Assembly: GCA_000381605.1 (NCBI GenBank)
Contig: KB906759.1
Coordinates: 124,001-188,000 of the forward strand
Length of the DNA stretch: 64,000 nt
Source: Acidobacteriaceae bacterium KBS 89
GTDB lineage: Bacteria; Acidobacteriota; Terriglobia; Terriglobales; Acidobacteriaceae
Direction: 5' to 3'
How positions within the stretch are numbered: the stretch's first letter is position 1; each line of letters opens with the position of its first letter. This document shows positions 26,088 to 34,525 of this stretch, in pieces. The position numbers were made by a program, and so were the translations under genes. The notes under the pieces are model-generated. The model was not told the DNA's origin. It searched no databases and worked only from the letters and a program-made list of their open reading frames with translations.

Positions 26088-26813
26088 TTATGCTTCTACG
26101 ACTCGGATGGTCCTCTTGTAGCGGGTTCGGTCCCACTTGAGACGAATTTCGAGTCGCTTGCCCCGCCGAGGCTGATAGACCAGGGCCGGGCGAAAGCATA
26201 CAAGACACGTCGCATTTTTCCGGCGAACACTGGGATAAACAATGCCGTTCGATTGCATTCGGACGAGGTCTTTTGCGAGAAGTTGCGGCTCTGCGTAACA
26301 CTGCGGCACCGGCTCGGCAAGAAGACAACCGGCGTATTGCGTGGCCGGTTCCAAAGCATGAAAATCGGCGTGAAAGTTTGCCAGCCAGTCGTCGTAGGTT
26401 GATGTGTCGGCGTCGGGCACCTCGTCGGGAAGATCCGGAACTACGATGTCGGCCAGCCGCCGCGCCCTGTGATAAGTCACTTCGTCGAGTGAGGTTTCGA
26501 TTTTGTCCGCGGCGTACCAGGCCCCGCGGGTTCCATCGTTGAATCGGCCGCCGGCGGTGCTGGTGTGGAGAAATGCGGCGCGAATGATGTAATCATTCTG
26601 AATGCCGTACACCAGTTCATAGGTACTGATTCCGCTAAGCCCGCTCTGCTCGCCCTGGATGCGGTCATTGGTTGCACCGTCAAGCAGAACAAGCTGAGCC
26701 AACATCTTGGGATCGTCGGCGATCTCTTCCAGCACTGTGCCGGATTCACTGTATTGCGATGGGATCAGGCGGTGCATCCCCGTCCGATCGACTCGCTGTA
26801 TCGGAGGAGTCAA
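26088..26813 (-). CDS. RES-domain toxin (NAD+ phosphorylase type)
   Basis: 241 residues. RES toxins degrade NAD+ and stop growth when freed from their Xre partner. Family landmarks: GGRFND at residues 88-93 (with Arg90 and the giving RES-like R-F-N core), AWYAAD at 98-103, ETSLDEVTYH at 106-115 and a late GIVYPSVR. The first codons overlap the antitoxin stop by 4 bp (ATGA), as usual for a type II pair with antitoxin first. The protein is longer than the roughly 150-residue minimal RES domain, with about 65 extra residues at the N-terminus. NAD+ cleavage itself is family knowledge, not visible here. Confidence 0.88.
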   Translation of the reverse strand: MTPPIQRVDRTGMHRLIPSQYSESGTVLEEIADDPKMLAQLVLLDGATNDRIQGEQSGLSGISTYELVYGIQNDYIIRAAFLHTSTAGGRFNDGTRGAWYAADKIETSLDEVTYHRARRLADIVVPDLPDEVPDADTSTYDDWLANFHADFHALEPATQYAGCLLAEPVPQCYAEPQLLAKDLVRMQSNGIVYPSVRRKNATCLVCFRPALVYQPRRGKRLEIRLKWDRTRYKRTIRVVEA

Positions 26814-27250
26814 CGACCACCCCGCCAGGTATCGAGCATGCGTCGCACCTCGACCATTCCTGGCTGACCACGCTGCATCATAAAGGCGACGGGAGTCCTT
26901 CCTGCGAAGAGAGGCCCGCGATTTTCAAGAGTTATCCAGCGATCGGCCCAAGGCTTTCCGAAATATATGTTGAGTGCCTTATAGATGCCGATCAGAAGCG
27001 AGATTCTCGTCAGTGTGTCCTGGTCAAGAGACCTCTTGGGGTTCAATCTCCACGCATGGTAGGTAGAAGACGCAAGGCCGCCAAGCAGGGCGCGCGATTG
27101 TTCTTCATTTAACTTCCATTTACGCGCAATGTTTAGGAAGGCCCGGATCGCCGCGGAGGAGAGTTGTGCCCTTTCGGCTGGGTTGCCCAGATCGGCGCCG
27201 ACTTCGAAGTCATAGCCCGCGATCCTGGGAAGTACAAGGGCAGCAGACAT
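26810..27250 (-). CDS. Xre/MbcA/ParS-type antitoxin (DUF2384)
   Basis: 146 residues, start ATG behind GCGAGGTAT. An N-terminal Xre-like helix-turn-helix covers about residues 30-90 (FLNIARKWKLNEEQSRALLG, then STYHAWRLNP). The C-terminal toxin-binding domain (Antitox_Xre_C) includes LTRISLLIGIYKALNIYF and ENRGPLFAGRTPVAFMM followed by the LDTWRGG end that contacts the RES active site in known complexes. It should neutralise the RES toxin and repress the operon through the sites at 27263-27291. Confidence 0.9.
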   Translation of the reverse strand: MSAALVLPRIAGYDFEVGADLGNPAERAQLSSAAIRAFLNIARKWKLNEEQSRALLGGLASSTYHAWRLNPKRSLDQDTLTRISLLIGIYKALNIYFGKPWADRWITLENRGPLFAGRTPVAFMMQRGQPGMVEVRRMLDTWRGGR

Positions 27251-27262
27251 TAGATACCTCGC

Positions 27263-27294
27263 TTTCGTGAAATATTATCCTCGATTTCGTGGAA
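27263..27294 (-). promoter_or_regulatory. toxin-antitoxin promoter with paired TTTCGTG sites
   Basis: TTTCGTG occurs at 27263-27269 and 27285-27291; the first copy is part of the palindrome TTTC-GT-GAAA. On the minus strand, GATAAT (27274-27279) fits a -10 element, with TTGCGC 17 bp further upstream as a weak -35, so the repeats flank the -10. This is the arrangement of an autorepression site. Confidence 0.5.
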
Positions 27295-27466
27295 TTGCGC
27301 AAGTTCTTTGCAGACGGCTTTATTCCAATCGATCCAAATCATTCCGCGCGATTGCGGATGAGTAGCGCGATGCTTGCGCGTGGATGTAAAGTGTCGATAT
27401 GAGTTCGGCTGAGATCTCGCAGCCGTTGACCAAGGTTTCTGGGCAAACATCCGAAAGGCCGCTCCT

Positions 27467-28123
27467 ATGGCAGATAGTCCCAAGACTACGTTTTCCCGCC
27501 GCGGATTTCTGAAGGGCGCTGGGGTTACAGCAGCTACAACCGTCATTGAATCCGCAAACGCATTAGCCCGCGAGACGAAGGACGCCTTGCATAGCGACCG
27601 GGCCGTCGGGCCGGGCTCTGTTCCTGTAAAGCTGCACATCAATGGACATGAGTATTCGGTCGCCATCGAGCCACGCTATACGCTGGCGGAGACGCTTCGC
27701 GATAACCTCGGTCTGACCGGGACCAAAGTCGTCTGCGACCGGGGGTCGTGTTCCGCGTGTACCGTGTGGATCGACAAGACGCCGGCGCTGGCGTGCATGA
27801 CTCTAGCAATCGATGTGGTCGGACGGCAGATTACGACAATCGAGGGCCTATCGCACGGCGACACGATGCACCAGGTACAAGCCGCGTTCGTCAAACACGA
27901 CGCGATGCAATGCGGTTTCTGCACACCGGGCATGGTAATGAGCTGTGCGGCTTTACTGGATCGCAATCCGAACCCGAAGTTGGCTGACGTGAAACACGCC
28001 GTCAGCGGCAATCTCTGCCGTTGCGGAACCTACCCAAAGGTTTTTGCAGCAACCCTTGATGTTGCGCAACAACGCAGACAGACCGCAGGTTTGGTGGCTC
28101 TTGTCACGGAAAGGGAGGCATAA
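27467..28123 (+). CDS. paoA: periplasmic aldehyde oxidoreductase, [2Fe-2S] subunit, Tat signal
   Basis: 218 residues; the small electron-transfer subunit of a xanthine-dehydrogenase-family enzyme. The Tat signal is FSRRGFLKGAG near residue 9. The plant-type cluster uses CDRGSCSACTVW plus a following Cys (LACMT), the second cluster CGFCTPG and CRCGTY, so both [2Fe-2S] sites are complete. E. coli PaoA (YagT) has the same build and oxidises aromatic aldehydes in the periplasm with PaoB and PaoC. Here it leads an operon with PaoC and PaoB homologues in swapped order; the next ATG follows the stop by 1 bp. Confidence 0.9.
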   Translation: MADSPKTTFSRRGFLKGAGVTAATTVIESANALARETKDALHSDRAVGPGSVPVKLHINGHEYSVAIEPRYTLAETLRDNLGLTGTKVVCDRGSCSACTVWIDKTPALACMTLAIDVVGRQITTIEGLSHGDTMHQVQAAFVKHDAMQCGFCTPGMVMSCAALLDRNPNPKLADVKHAVSGNLCRCGTYPKVFAATLDVAQQRRQTAGLVALVTEREA

Positions 28124-28124
28124 G

Positions 28125-30491
28125 ATGGCACCTCAATCGGATGCAACAAAGCCAGCCGCTCCCAACCGCACGGAGACGTTTGTGTGGGGCATTCCTCAAA
28201 ATGGGCTCCAGAGTAAAGAGCGGCAGGTCGGGCGGGACGAACCACCTCCGCTGCCCGCGAATTCGGAGCTCACCTACATCGGTAAGCCTACGGAACGATA
28301 TGACGGGCCGGCGAAGGCGATGGGAAAAGGCAAGTACACCGCGGACATCAATCTTCCGGGCATGCTTTACGCGCGGATGATTGATGCGACGATTCCTCAT
28401 GGCCGCATCGTCTCGATCGACACAAGCGAAGCCGAGAAACTGCCCGGGGTGCGCGCGGTTCATGTGATTGAGCATGTCTACGGGGTCGCGGAGCTTCGCG
28501 ATCCAAAGATGGAGGCGCCTTCACGCTATCCCGTCATACGCTACTACGGGCAGCCGATTGCCGGGGTCGCCGCGATTTCACAGCAGATTGCTAACGATGC
28601 GGCACAGCTGGTGAAGGTCAAGTACGACACGCTGGCCTTCGTCGTCGATCGCTCTGATGCACGCGCTGAGGATGCTCCGATGGTGTTTCCGGGGCCGGCT
28701 GACGCTGCAGGCAGCGCAGGCGGCGGGGGTGGGCCGAAGGGTGTTCCACAGACGGGCAACGTTCATGGACCACAGCAGAAGAAGAACGGCGACGTCGAAA
28801 AGGGATTTGCGGAAGCGGACGTGATTGTTGAAGGCGAGTACTTCACCCAGGTGCAGACGCACTCTGCGCTTGAGACGCATGGGTTTGTGGTGGACTGGAA
28901 GCCGGACGAGGTAACCGTCTACGCTTCGACTCAAGGCACGTCGAGCGTTCGCAATGAGTTTGCCGATGTCTTCAAGCTGCCGAAGAACAAAATTCGCGTC
29001 ATCACGGAGTATATGGGTGGCGGCTTTGGCGCGAAGTTTGGCGCCGGCAATGAAGGTGTCGTCGCGGCGAACCTGTCGCGGAAGGCGAATGCGCCGGTGA
29101 AGCTGATGCTCGACCGTCGGCAGGAACACATCGTCTGCAACCGGCCGGATTCGCACCAGAAGCTGAAGGTCGGTGCGAAACGTGACGGGACGCTTACTGC
29201 GATCGCGCTTACGAGCTATGGGACGGCGGGAGTTGGTACAGGGGCTGGGACCGCTGGACCAGCAAACAACATGTACAAATGCCCGAATATCCTCACCGAG
29301 GAATACGACGTCTTCGTCAATGCCGGTCCGGGCGCGGCGTTCCGGGCGCCAGGCCATCCGCAGGGTTGCTTCGCCTTCGAACAGACGATCGACGATCTTG
29401 CGGCTAAGCTCAACATAGACCCACTGACTCTCCGCGAGACGATCGACGAAAATCCTGCCCGCAAGGTGGAGCGGCAGATTATTCTCGAGCGTACGAATTG
29501 GCGCAATCGCAAGCCGGCCGGCTCTGATAGTGGACCAGTGAAACGCGGCATGGGCATTGCGCAATCGGTCTGGTACCGTTTCGTGAACATGAATTCCTCG
29601 TGCGAGGTACGCGTCTCACGCGATGGGTCGGTCGAACTGCTGTCTGCGGTGCAGGATCTCGGAACCGGAACAAAGACAATGCTTGCAGTGATCGTGGCAG
29701 AGGAGTTTGGTATTCCTCCGGCCAGCGTTGGCATACGCATTGGCGACACGCGCTTCCCTATCGGACCAGACTCCGGAGGTAGCGTTACAGCTGGTTCGAT
29801 TACGCCTGCAGCTCGGAACGCGTCCTACCAGGTGAAGCAAAAGCTCTTCGCCGCAGTCGCTCCACAACTGGGCACGACCGCTGACAATCTCGTTCTGAAA
29901 GGCGGACGGGTTGCGTTCAAGAACGATCCTTCGAAGTCGTACACGCTGAAACAGGTCACGGCAAAGATGCCAACAGATGAGATCTCTGCGCAGGCAACAC
30001 GCGTCGCGGAGTACTCGAAGGAGCGCATCACTTACGGGGGGGTCGATTATGTCGAACTCGCTGTCGATACCGAAACCGGGCGAGTGCATATCGAGAAGGT
30101 CTTCGGTGCGCATGACTGCGGACGTCCAATCAATCCATTGGGAGTCATCAGCCAAATCAACGGCGGCATTCTGCAGGGTATTTCTTACGCTCTCTTCGAG
30201 CAACGAATTATGGACCGCAACGCCGGTTACATGCTGAACGCCAATCTTGAAAACTACAAGATCCTGGGGGCGCGCGAGGTCCCTGAGATTGAGGTTGTCC
30301 TGGTCGAGAACTATATCGCACAGAGCTCAACCGATGCTGCAGGCATTGGTGAATCGGCGGGGATTATCACGCTCGCGGCCGCCATTGGCAACGCGTTCTA
30401 CAACGCTACCGGAGTCCGAATGCGCAAGATTCCCATGACTCCAGCCAACGTGCTTAGTGCACTCGGCAAGGTGCAGGAGGTGCAGGCATGA
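28125..30491 (+). CDS. paoC: aldehyde oxidoreductase molybdenum-binding subunit (PaoC-like)
   Basis: 788 residues; holds the molybdenum cofactor and the substrate site. The frame opens at 28044, but ATG 28125 has GGGAGG upstream and lies 1 bp after the paoA stop. Seen: YIGKPTERYDGPAKAMGKGKYTADI at the start of the first domain (shown by its YDGPAKAMGKGKYTADI part), MGGGFGAKFGAG, RAPGHPQGCFAFEQ and the catalytic Glu in GIGESAG near the C-terminus. It has no signal and should be carried out by the paoA Tat signal. A Gly-rich insertion (AGSAGGGGGPKG) lies near residue 195. The last codons overlap paoB by ATGA. Confidence 0.88.
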   Translation: MAPQSDATKPAAPNRTETFVWGIPQNGLQSKERQVGRDEPPPLPANSELTYIGKPTERYDGPAKAMGKGKYTADINLPGMLYARMIDATIPHGRIVSIDTSEAEKLPGVRAVHVIEHVYGVAELRDPKMEAPSRYPVIRYYGQPIAGVAAISQQIANDAAQLVKVKYDTLAFVVDRSDARAEDAPMVFPGPADAAGSAGGGGGPKGVPQTGNVHGPQQKKNGDVEKGFAEADVIVEGEYFTQVQTHSALETHGFVVDWKPDEVTVYASTQGTSSVRNEFADVFKLPKNKIRVITEYMGGGFGAKFGAGNEGVVAANLSRKANAPVKLMLDRRQEHIVCNRPDSHQKLKVGAKRDGTLTAIALTSYGTAGVGTGAGTAGPANNMYKCPNILTEEYDVFVNAGPGAAFRAPGHPQGCFAFEQTIDDLAAKLNIDPLTLRETIDENPARKVERQIILERTNWRNRKPAGSDSGPVKRGMGIAQSVWYRFVNMNSSCEVRVSRDGSVELLSAVQDLGTGTKTMLAVIVAEEFGIPPASVGIRIGDTRFPIGPDSGGSVTAGSITPAARNASYQVKQKLFAAVAPQLGTTADNLVLKGGRVAFKNDPSKSYTLKQVTAKMPTDEISAQATRVAEYSKERITYGGVDYVELAVDTETGRVHIEKVFGAHDCGRPINPLGVISQINGGILQGISYALFEQRIMDRNAGYMLNANLENYKILGAREVPEIEVVLVENYIAQSSTDAAGIGESAGIITLAAAIGNAFYNATGVRMRKIPMTPANVLSALGKVQEVQA

Positions 30492-31492
30492 ACAAGTTTG
30501 TGTTCGTCGATTGCAAAACGGTGGACGAAGCTCTCGGCCAAATGAGCGATGGCGCGATCGTCAAGGCGGGCGGCATCGATCTACTCGACCTGATGAAGGA
30601 CGGGATCGTTACGCCGCCGAAGCTCGTAAACATCCGCAACATCAGCAGTCTTCAAGGGATCACTGCCGGAAAAGATGGCCTACACCTGGGTCCGCTGTCG
30701 ACTTTGAGCGAGATTGCGGCCCATCCGGAGATCCAGAAAAATTACACCGCCCTGGCGAACGCTGCCGGACACGCTGCTACGCCGCAAGTAAGGAATATGG
30801 CGACGCTTGGAGGCAATATCATGCAGCGCCCCCGCTGCTGGTACTTTCGGTCGAGCGAGTTTGACTGCAAGAAGAAGAATGGCGCCAGCGATGATTGCCA
30901 TGCGCATACAGGCGAGAACCAGTATCACGCCATTATGAACAATGAGACCTGCGCGATGGTGCATCCATCTTCCACCGCTGTGCCGCTGCTGGCGATGAAT
31001 GCGCAGGTGGAGCTGACGTCGAAACGAGGCAAGCGCACGGTTGCGATGAGCGAATTTTATGTGCCACCTGAGAAGAGCCTCATTAACGAGACGGTCGTGC
31101 AGCCGGGCGAACTGATCACCGGCGTCTTCGTGCCTGTGCCAGAACCAGGGACACGTTCGGCCTACCAGAAATATGGCGAGAAGGAGAGCTTCGACTGGCC
31201 CCTTGCGGACGCCGGAGTTGTTCTGGTGATGGACGGGACGCACTGCCGCAAGGCGTGGATCGTCCTTGGCGTCGCCGCGCCGACGCCTATCCGTTCCACA
31301 GCTGCCGAGGCCGTCCTGACGGGCAAGACGATCGATGAAGCGACCGCTCGTGCGGCGGCCAGTGCCGCGATGAAGGACGCCACGCCGCTCTCGCAGAACG
31401 GATTCAAGACGCAACTCTTCCAGACGGCGATCTACCGCACTGTGTTGCTCGCAGCGGGGCAGATGCAGCCTGATCCAAGTGCCATCGGCTAA
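30488..31492 (+). CDS. paoB: aldehyde oxidoreductase FAD-binding subunit (PaoB-like)
   Basis: 334 residues of the CO-dehydrogenase flavoprotein fold. FAD contacts are seen in IVKAGGIDLLDLMKDG (about residues 19-34) and TPQVRNMATLGGNIMQ. Between them and the HPSSTAVPLLAM segment is an insertion with four cysteines (RCWYF, FDCKKKN, DDCHAH, NETC), the place where E. coli PaoB carries an extra [4Fe-4S] cluster. Gene order A-C-B differs from E. coli A-B-C. No PaoD/XdhC-type maturation factor is seen in the window. Confidence 0.88.
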   Translation: MNKFVFVDCKTVDEALGQMSDGAIVKAGGIDLLDLMKDGIVTPPKLVNIRNISSLQGITAGKDGLHLGPLSTLSEIAAHPEIQKNYTALANAAGHAATPQVRNMATLGGNIMQRPRCWYFRSSEFDCKKKNGASDDCHAHTGENQYHAIMNNETCAMVHPSSTAVPLLAMNAQVELTSKRGKRTVAMSEFYVPPEKSLINETVVQPGELITGVFVPVPEPGTRSAYQKYGEKESFDWPLADAGVVLVMDGTHCRKAWIVLGVAAPTPIRSTAAEAVLTGKTIDEATARAAASAAMKDATPLSQNGFKTQLFQTAIYRTVLLAAGQMQPDPSAIG

Positions 31493-31503
31493 GGAGACCC
31501 GAT

Positions 31504-31734
31504 ATGACGACTTCCCTCGTGCAGCTCCGTTGCGCCTCACTTCGCAGCAAATCCTCCTATGCCGCCTTCGGCGAATTTCACGAAGAGCATGCAGAACTGC
31601 TAGGTTCTACGGCCACTTACTGGTGCCTCAAGACCATGAGCAAGGCTGGGCCTGACAATCACTACGTCCATGGTTCGATCTGCCAGCAAGGACGGTCCTG
31701 CTGGCGAAGCGCCGACGAAGAAGCAAATTTGTAA
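31504..31734 (+). CDS. small cysteine-containing protein after paoB
   Basis: 76 residues; family unknown. Support is a textbook SD (AAGGAG 31491-31496, overlapping the paoB stop) 7 bp before the ATG. The second half reads TYWCLKTMSKAG, then DNHYVHGSICQQGRSCW, a C-H-C-C pattern that could bind zinc or iron-sulfur. The first half looks less protein-like, so a frameshifted or truncated remnant is an alternative. Confidence 0.45.
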   Translation: MTTSLVQLRCASLRSKSSYAAFGEFHEEHAELLGSTATYWCLKTMSKAGPDNHYVHGSICQQGRSCWRSADEEANL

Positions 31735-31841
31735 TCGCCACCTCGCGTCCCATGGCAAGTCTTTCTGCTTCGGCATCGAGGCTATGGGTTCACGTGTCTT
31801 GGTGATCGAATCGACTCGAAATTTCGAGTCGGGGACCCACT

Positions 31842-33359
31842 TCAAAAGTAGCCCGTCGAAACCACGGTGGGCTCAGCAAACAAAATCTCCCACGATGGAT
31901 CGAGATATAGCCACCGTTGTGTACTGAACCAACTTGTGGGCATCTCTGGAACGTGTAGCAAGCCGTGACCGCCTACGCAGATCAGCTCGGTCCCATTCCA
32001 CGCCAGGAAGGTTCTCGATGGCTGACCGACCTTGGCAGGATGTGAAAGTTTACCGAGGCAAACCGGGCATCGTTGCCGTTGATCCCGCAGAACCCAGCGT
32101 AGCCCAAACAGGCAGATCGAAAAGGAAGATACAAGTTGGATGTACTCCGACGTGAACGTATCGAACGTAATTCGCAGATAGGCAAGGTCAAGCGATACGA
32201 AGTAAACAATCGGCAAGAGCAACGCTAGTTTGCTGAGTAGAAAGCTCCAACGGCGAAGTCTCGTCGACCACGAAAGCTTGTGTGAGCTTTGACGGTACTC
32301 TCCGAGCGGAAGCGATGTTGTAGCGGGCAACGCGAGGCAGGCAAGAATCACCGCAAACAAGAAGATGTCCTGAGGACCACGAGTGCGTTCCGCGAGTGAC
32401 ACACATAAAAAATCATCCAGTGAACCATCCGGCGTCGGCGCTTTTAGGTGCCCCTTCTCGCTCCACAAGTTGCTGGCCTCCGACGACATCAGACGGGCCA
32501 CAATAAACCCCGCGCCACCATAACCCGTTTCGACGTTTGGTCCAAGTAACCAGGCATCCACCTTGCCCGGAAGCCTCCAGCTGCCAGGAGTCGCAACGCC
32601 GACGACAGTGGCTTGAAGCGAACCGACGGTCACTCTATGCCCCACGATATTAGGATCCCCACCGAAGTCCGATCTCCAAACTCCATCGCTCAGAACTATT
32701 CTGGGAACATTGTCGGGAGCCTGGCCGTCCGATAGAGGAAAACGCATCGACAGGCCAAGCAATTCGAAGAGGTTCAAGCTCGCATGTGCGATTCCCAGGG
32801 TTGTTTGGCCTCGCGAAGCCGTTGATAGAGGTTCGCGTACGACCCGATAGAATGCGAACCCATCGAAGATATGTTGCCTGCGACGCTCCCAGACCTGAAA
32901 TTGTTCAGCCGAGATCGTCGGCACCGAGTCCAGGGCGGCAGCCCGTGCACTCTGGATCAGGACCAGACCGGGTGCGATGCGATAATGGGACGGCTGTAGC
33001 TCTGCCCGTACACCGGGCAGCAGTAATGCGATTCCACAGCTTGCGACGGTTACGGCGGTCAGGAAGAGCATACACTGGCTGGCCGATCCCTTCGTCGTTG
33101 CAAGTGGCACTCTTTCGCGCCTGAGGTCGCACCGAAGGCAATACGCATCCTGAAATGCTCCCAGACAGAAGGCTGCGACCTCCTGCTCCCCTCGCAACGA
33201 GCCCGATGCTTCCGGCGTGCATGCCTGGCGCACGTGCCATAGCTCCGATCGCCACTCCTTCCACCACTCGGCGCGCTGGCGCCGGGGCACAAGCATAGAG
33301 GCACTGCGCAGCAAGCAGAGATACAATCCACGGAAGACGAGCGCGAATCGCGGCGTCAT
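31842..33359 (-). CDS. MacB-like (orphan permease-type) membrane protein with cysteine-rich tail
   Basis: 505 residues. The N-terminus WWKEWRSELWHVR is the prefix seen in acidobacterial orphan permeases that neighbour PadR regulators. After a span near residue 105 (FLTAVTVASCGIALLL) comes a large extracytoplasmic part resembling the MacB periplasmic domain (DGVWRSDFGGDPNIVGHRVTV, VVGVATPG). Three further spans lie around residues 325-415, and a cytoplasmic tail carries CPVCLGKL and CVGGHGLLHVPE, a zinc-ribbon-like set. No FtsX domain of normal length is present. The start overlaps the PadR stop by 4 bp. Role unknown. Confidence 0.7.
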   Translation of the reverse strand: MTPRFALVFRGLYLCLLRSASMLVPRRQRAEWWKEWRSELWHVRQACTPEASGSLRGEQEVAAFCLGAFQDAYCLRCDLRRERVPLATTKGSASQCMLFLTAVTVASCGIALLLPGVRAELQPSHYRIAPGLVLIQSARAAALDSVPTISAEQFQVWERRRQHIFDGFAFYRVVREPLSTASRGQTTLGIAHASLNLFELLGLSMRFPLSDGQAPDNVPRIVLSDGVWRSDFGGDPNIVGHRVTVGSLQATVVGVATPGSWRLPGKVDAWLLGPNVETGYGGAGFIVARLMSSEASNLWSEKGHLKAPTPDGSLDDFLCVSLAERTRGPQDIFLFAVILACLALPATTSLPLGEYRQSSHKLSWSTRLRRWSFLLSKLALLLPIVYFVSLDLAYLRITFDTFTSEYIQLVSSFSICLFGLRWVLRDQRQRCPVCLGKLSHPAKVGQPSRTFLAWNGTELICVGGHGLLHVPEMPTSWFSTQRWLYLDPSWEILFAEPTVVSTGYF

Positions 33360-33673
33360 ATCGACTCCACCTGCTCAGACGAGATCAGCTTCGCAAGCAG
33401 CGGATAGCGCTTCCGCGACGCCTCCAAAGTCATCTTTCCCGCACGCGTCAACTTGTAGTACTTCCTCGGCGGTCGCTGCTCAGCATCTGCGATTGACTGC
33501 TGCTCCCAATGCGAACGGATCAGTTCATCGCGTTCGAGCCGGCGCATGGCCGGATATACGGTGCCGCTCGGCAGGCCAGTCATCTCCATCACGCTGAAGC
33601 CATAGATATGTCCGGCGTTCACCGCCTGAAGGATCATTGCCGCCGTATGCGAGAGTTTTGCCTCCATTGCCAT
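33356..33673 (-). CDS. PadR-family transcriptional regulator
   Basis: 105 residues from the ATG at 33673; the TTG at 33697 is inside the operator and less likely. Winged-helix PadR features: KLSHTAAMILQAVNAGHIYGF, LPSGTVYPAMRRLERDELI and RPPRKYYKLTRAGK. It should repress the divergent ABC exporter genes and its own message through the inverted repeat at 33686-33734. The stop overlaps the MacB-like gene start (ATGA), showing co-expression. Phenolic or drug-like ligands are usual for the family. Confidence 0.88.
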   Translation of the reverse strand: MAMEAKLSHTAAMILQAVNAGHIYGFSVMEMTGLPSGTVYPAMRRLERDELIRSHWEQQSIADAEQRPPRKYYKLTRAGKMTLEASRKRYPLLAKLISSEQVESI

Positions 33674-33685
33674 GACGGAACTATA

Positions 33686-33734
33686 CCTATGTAGCAAGCT
33701 ACTTGACTAGTCCCTATTACGAATGCTACATAGG
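33686..33734. promoter_or_regulatory. PadR operator over two divergent promoters
   Basis: Perfect 10-bp inverted repeat CCTATGTAGC (33686-33695) and GCTACATAGG (33725-33734). Each arm contains TACATA read outward. For the ABC operon this is the -10 (33727-33732) with TTGACT (33703-33708) as -35 and an 18-bp spacer. A smaller GTAGC-AA-GCTAC palindrome is at 33691-33702. Confidence 0.65.
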
Positions 33735-33745
33735 GTGGGTGAGGT

Positions 33746-34525
33746 ATGCCCATGCTACAGGTAAACGCCCTTTCGAAGAGCTATCGCGGTCTCCCCGCTA
33801 TCGATAATGTCAGCTTCCGCGTGGGTGCCGGCGAGATCGTCGGCTACGTCGGACCAAACGGCTCTGGCAAGTCCACCACTGTCAAAATCGTCACCGGTCT
33901 ACTGGAGCCCAGCACCGGGCAAGTGCTGTTTGAAGGCGAAAGTATTCGTAACAATCTCCAGAGTTATCGGGATTCGTTCGGCTACGTTCCGGAGGAAGCT
34001 CATGTCTACACTCACCTGTCGGGTCTCGAATACTTGCAGTTGGTCGGACGGTTGCGCAATATGCCGGAGGCCCTCATTGACCTCAAAGCCAACAGGTTCC
34101 TCTCTCTGTTCGGCCTTGAGTCGTGGCGTTATTCGCCTATTTCGCTTTACTCCAAGGGTATGAAGCAGCGCATCCTCATCGCCGCCGCTCTGCTGCATGA
34201 TCCCAAGCTACTTATCTTCGATGAGCCGCTTTCAGGGCTGGATGTCGTCTCCGCGAGGCTCTTCAAAGATCTCCTCCAGCAGCTCGCTGCGCAGGGAAAG
34301 GCAGTCCTCTATATCTCGCACGTTCTCGAGGTTGTCGAGTTAGTCTGCCACCGGGTGATCGTCATAGCCAAAGGCAAGATCCTCGCGGACGCTCCACCAT
34401 CTGAGCTCAAAACTTCGCTTGCACTTGCAAATCTGGAGAGCGTCTTTGCCCAACTCGTCCAGCAACAAGACACCGGGAGTGTGGCTCGTGAGTTCGTCGA
34501 CATCATGGCGGTCCACCATGTCTGA
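33746..34525 (+). CDS. ABC transporter ATP-binding protein
   Basis: 259 residues; nucleotide-binding subunit of an ABC-2 exporter. Walker A GPNGSGKST at about residues 37-45, Q-loop region SFGYVPEE, signature LYSKGMKQR, Walker B LLIFDEPLSGLD and the switch His in YISHVLE are all present. The SD is GAGGT. It overlaps the permease gene by 8 bp and is divergent from the PadR gene, the usual layout of a PadR-controlled exporter. The substrate is unknown. Confidence 0.92.
   Translation: MPMLQVNALSKSYRGLPAIDNVSFRVGAGEIVGYVGPNGSGKSTTVKIVTGLLEPSTGQVLFEGESIRNNLQSYRDSFGYVPEEAHVYTHLSGLEYLQLVGRLRNMPEALIDLKANRFLSLFGLESWRYSPISLYSKGMKQRILIAAALLHDPKLLIFDEPLSGLDVVSARLFKDLLQQLAAQGKAVLYISHVLEVVELVCHRVIVIAKGKILADAPPSELKTSLALANLESVFAQLVQQQDTGSVAREFVDIMAVHHV

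Noticed and set aside
28578..29564. 328-codon frame antisense to the molybdenum subunit gene
   Set aside because: Arg-rich shadow translation; the plus-strand frame has clear family motifs.
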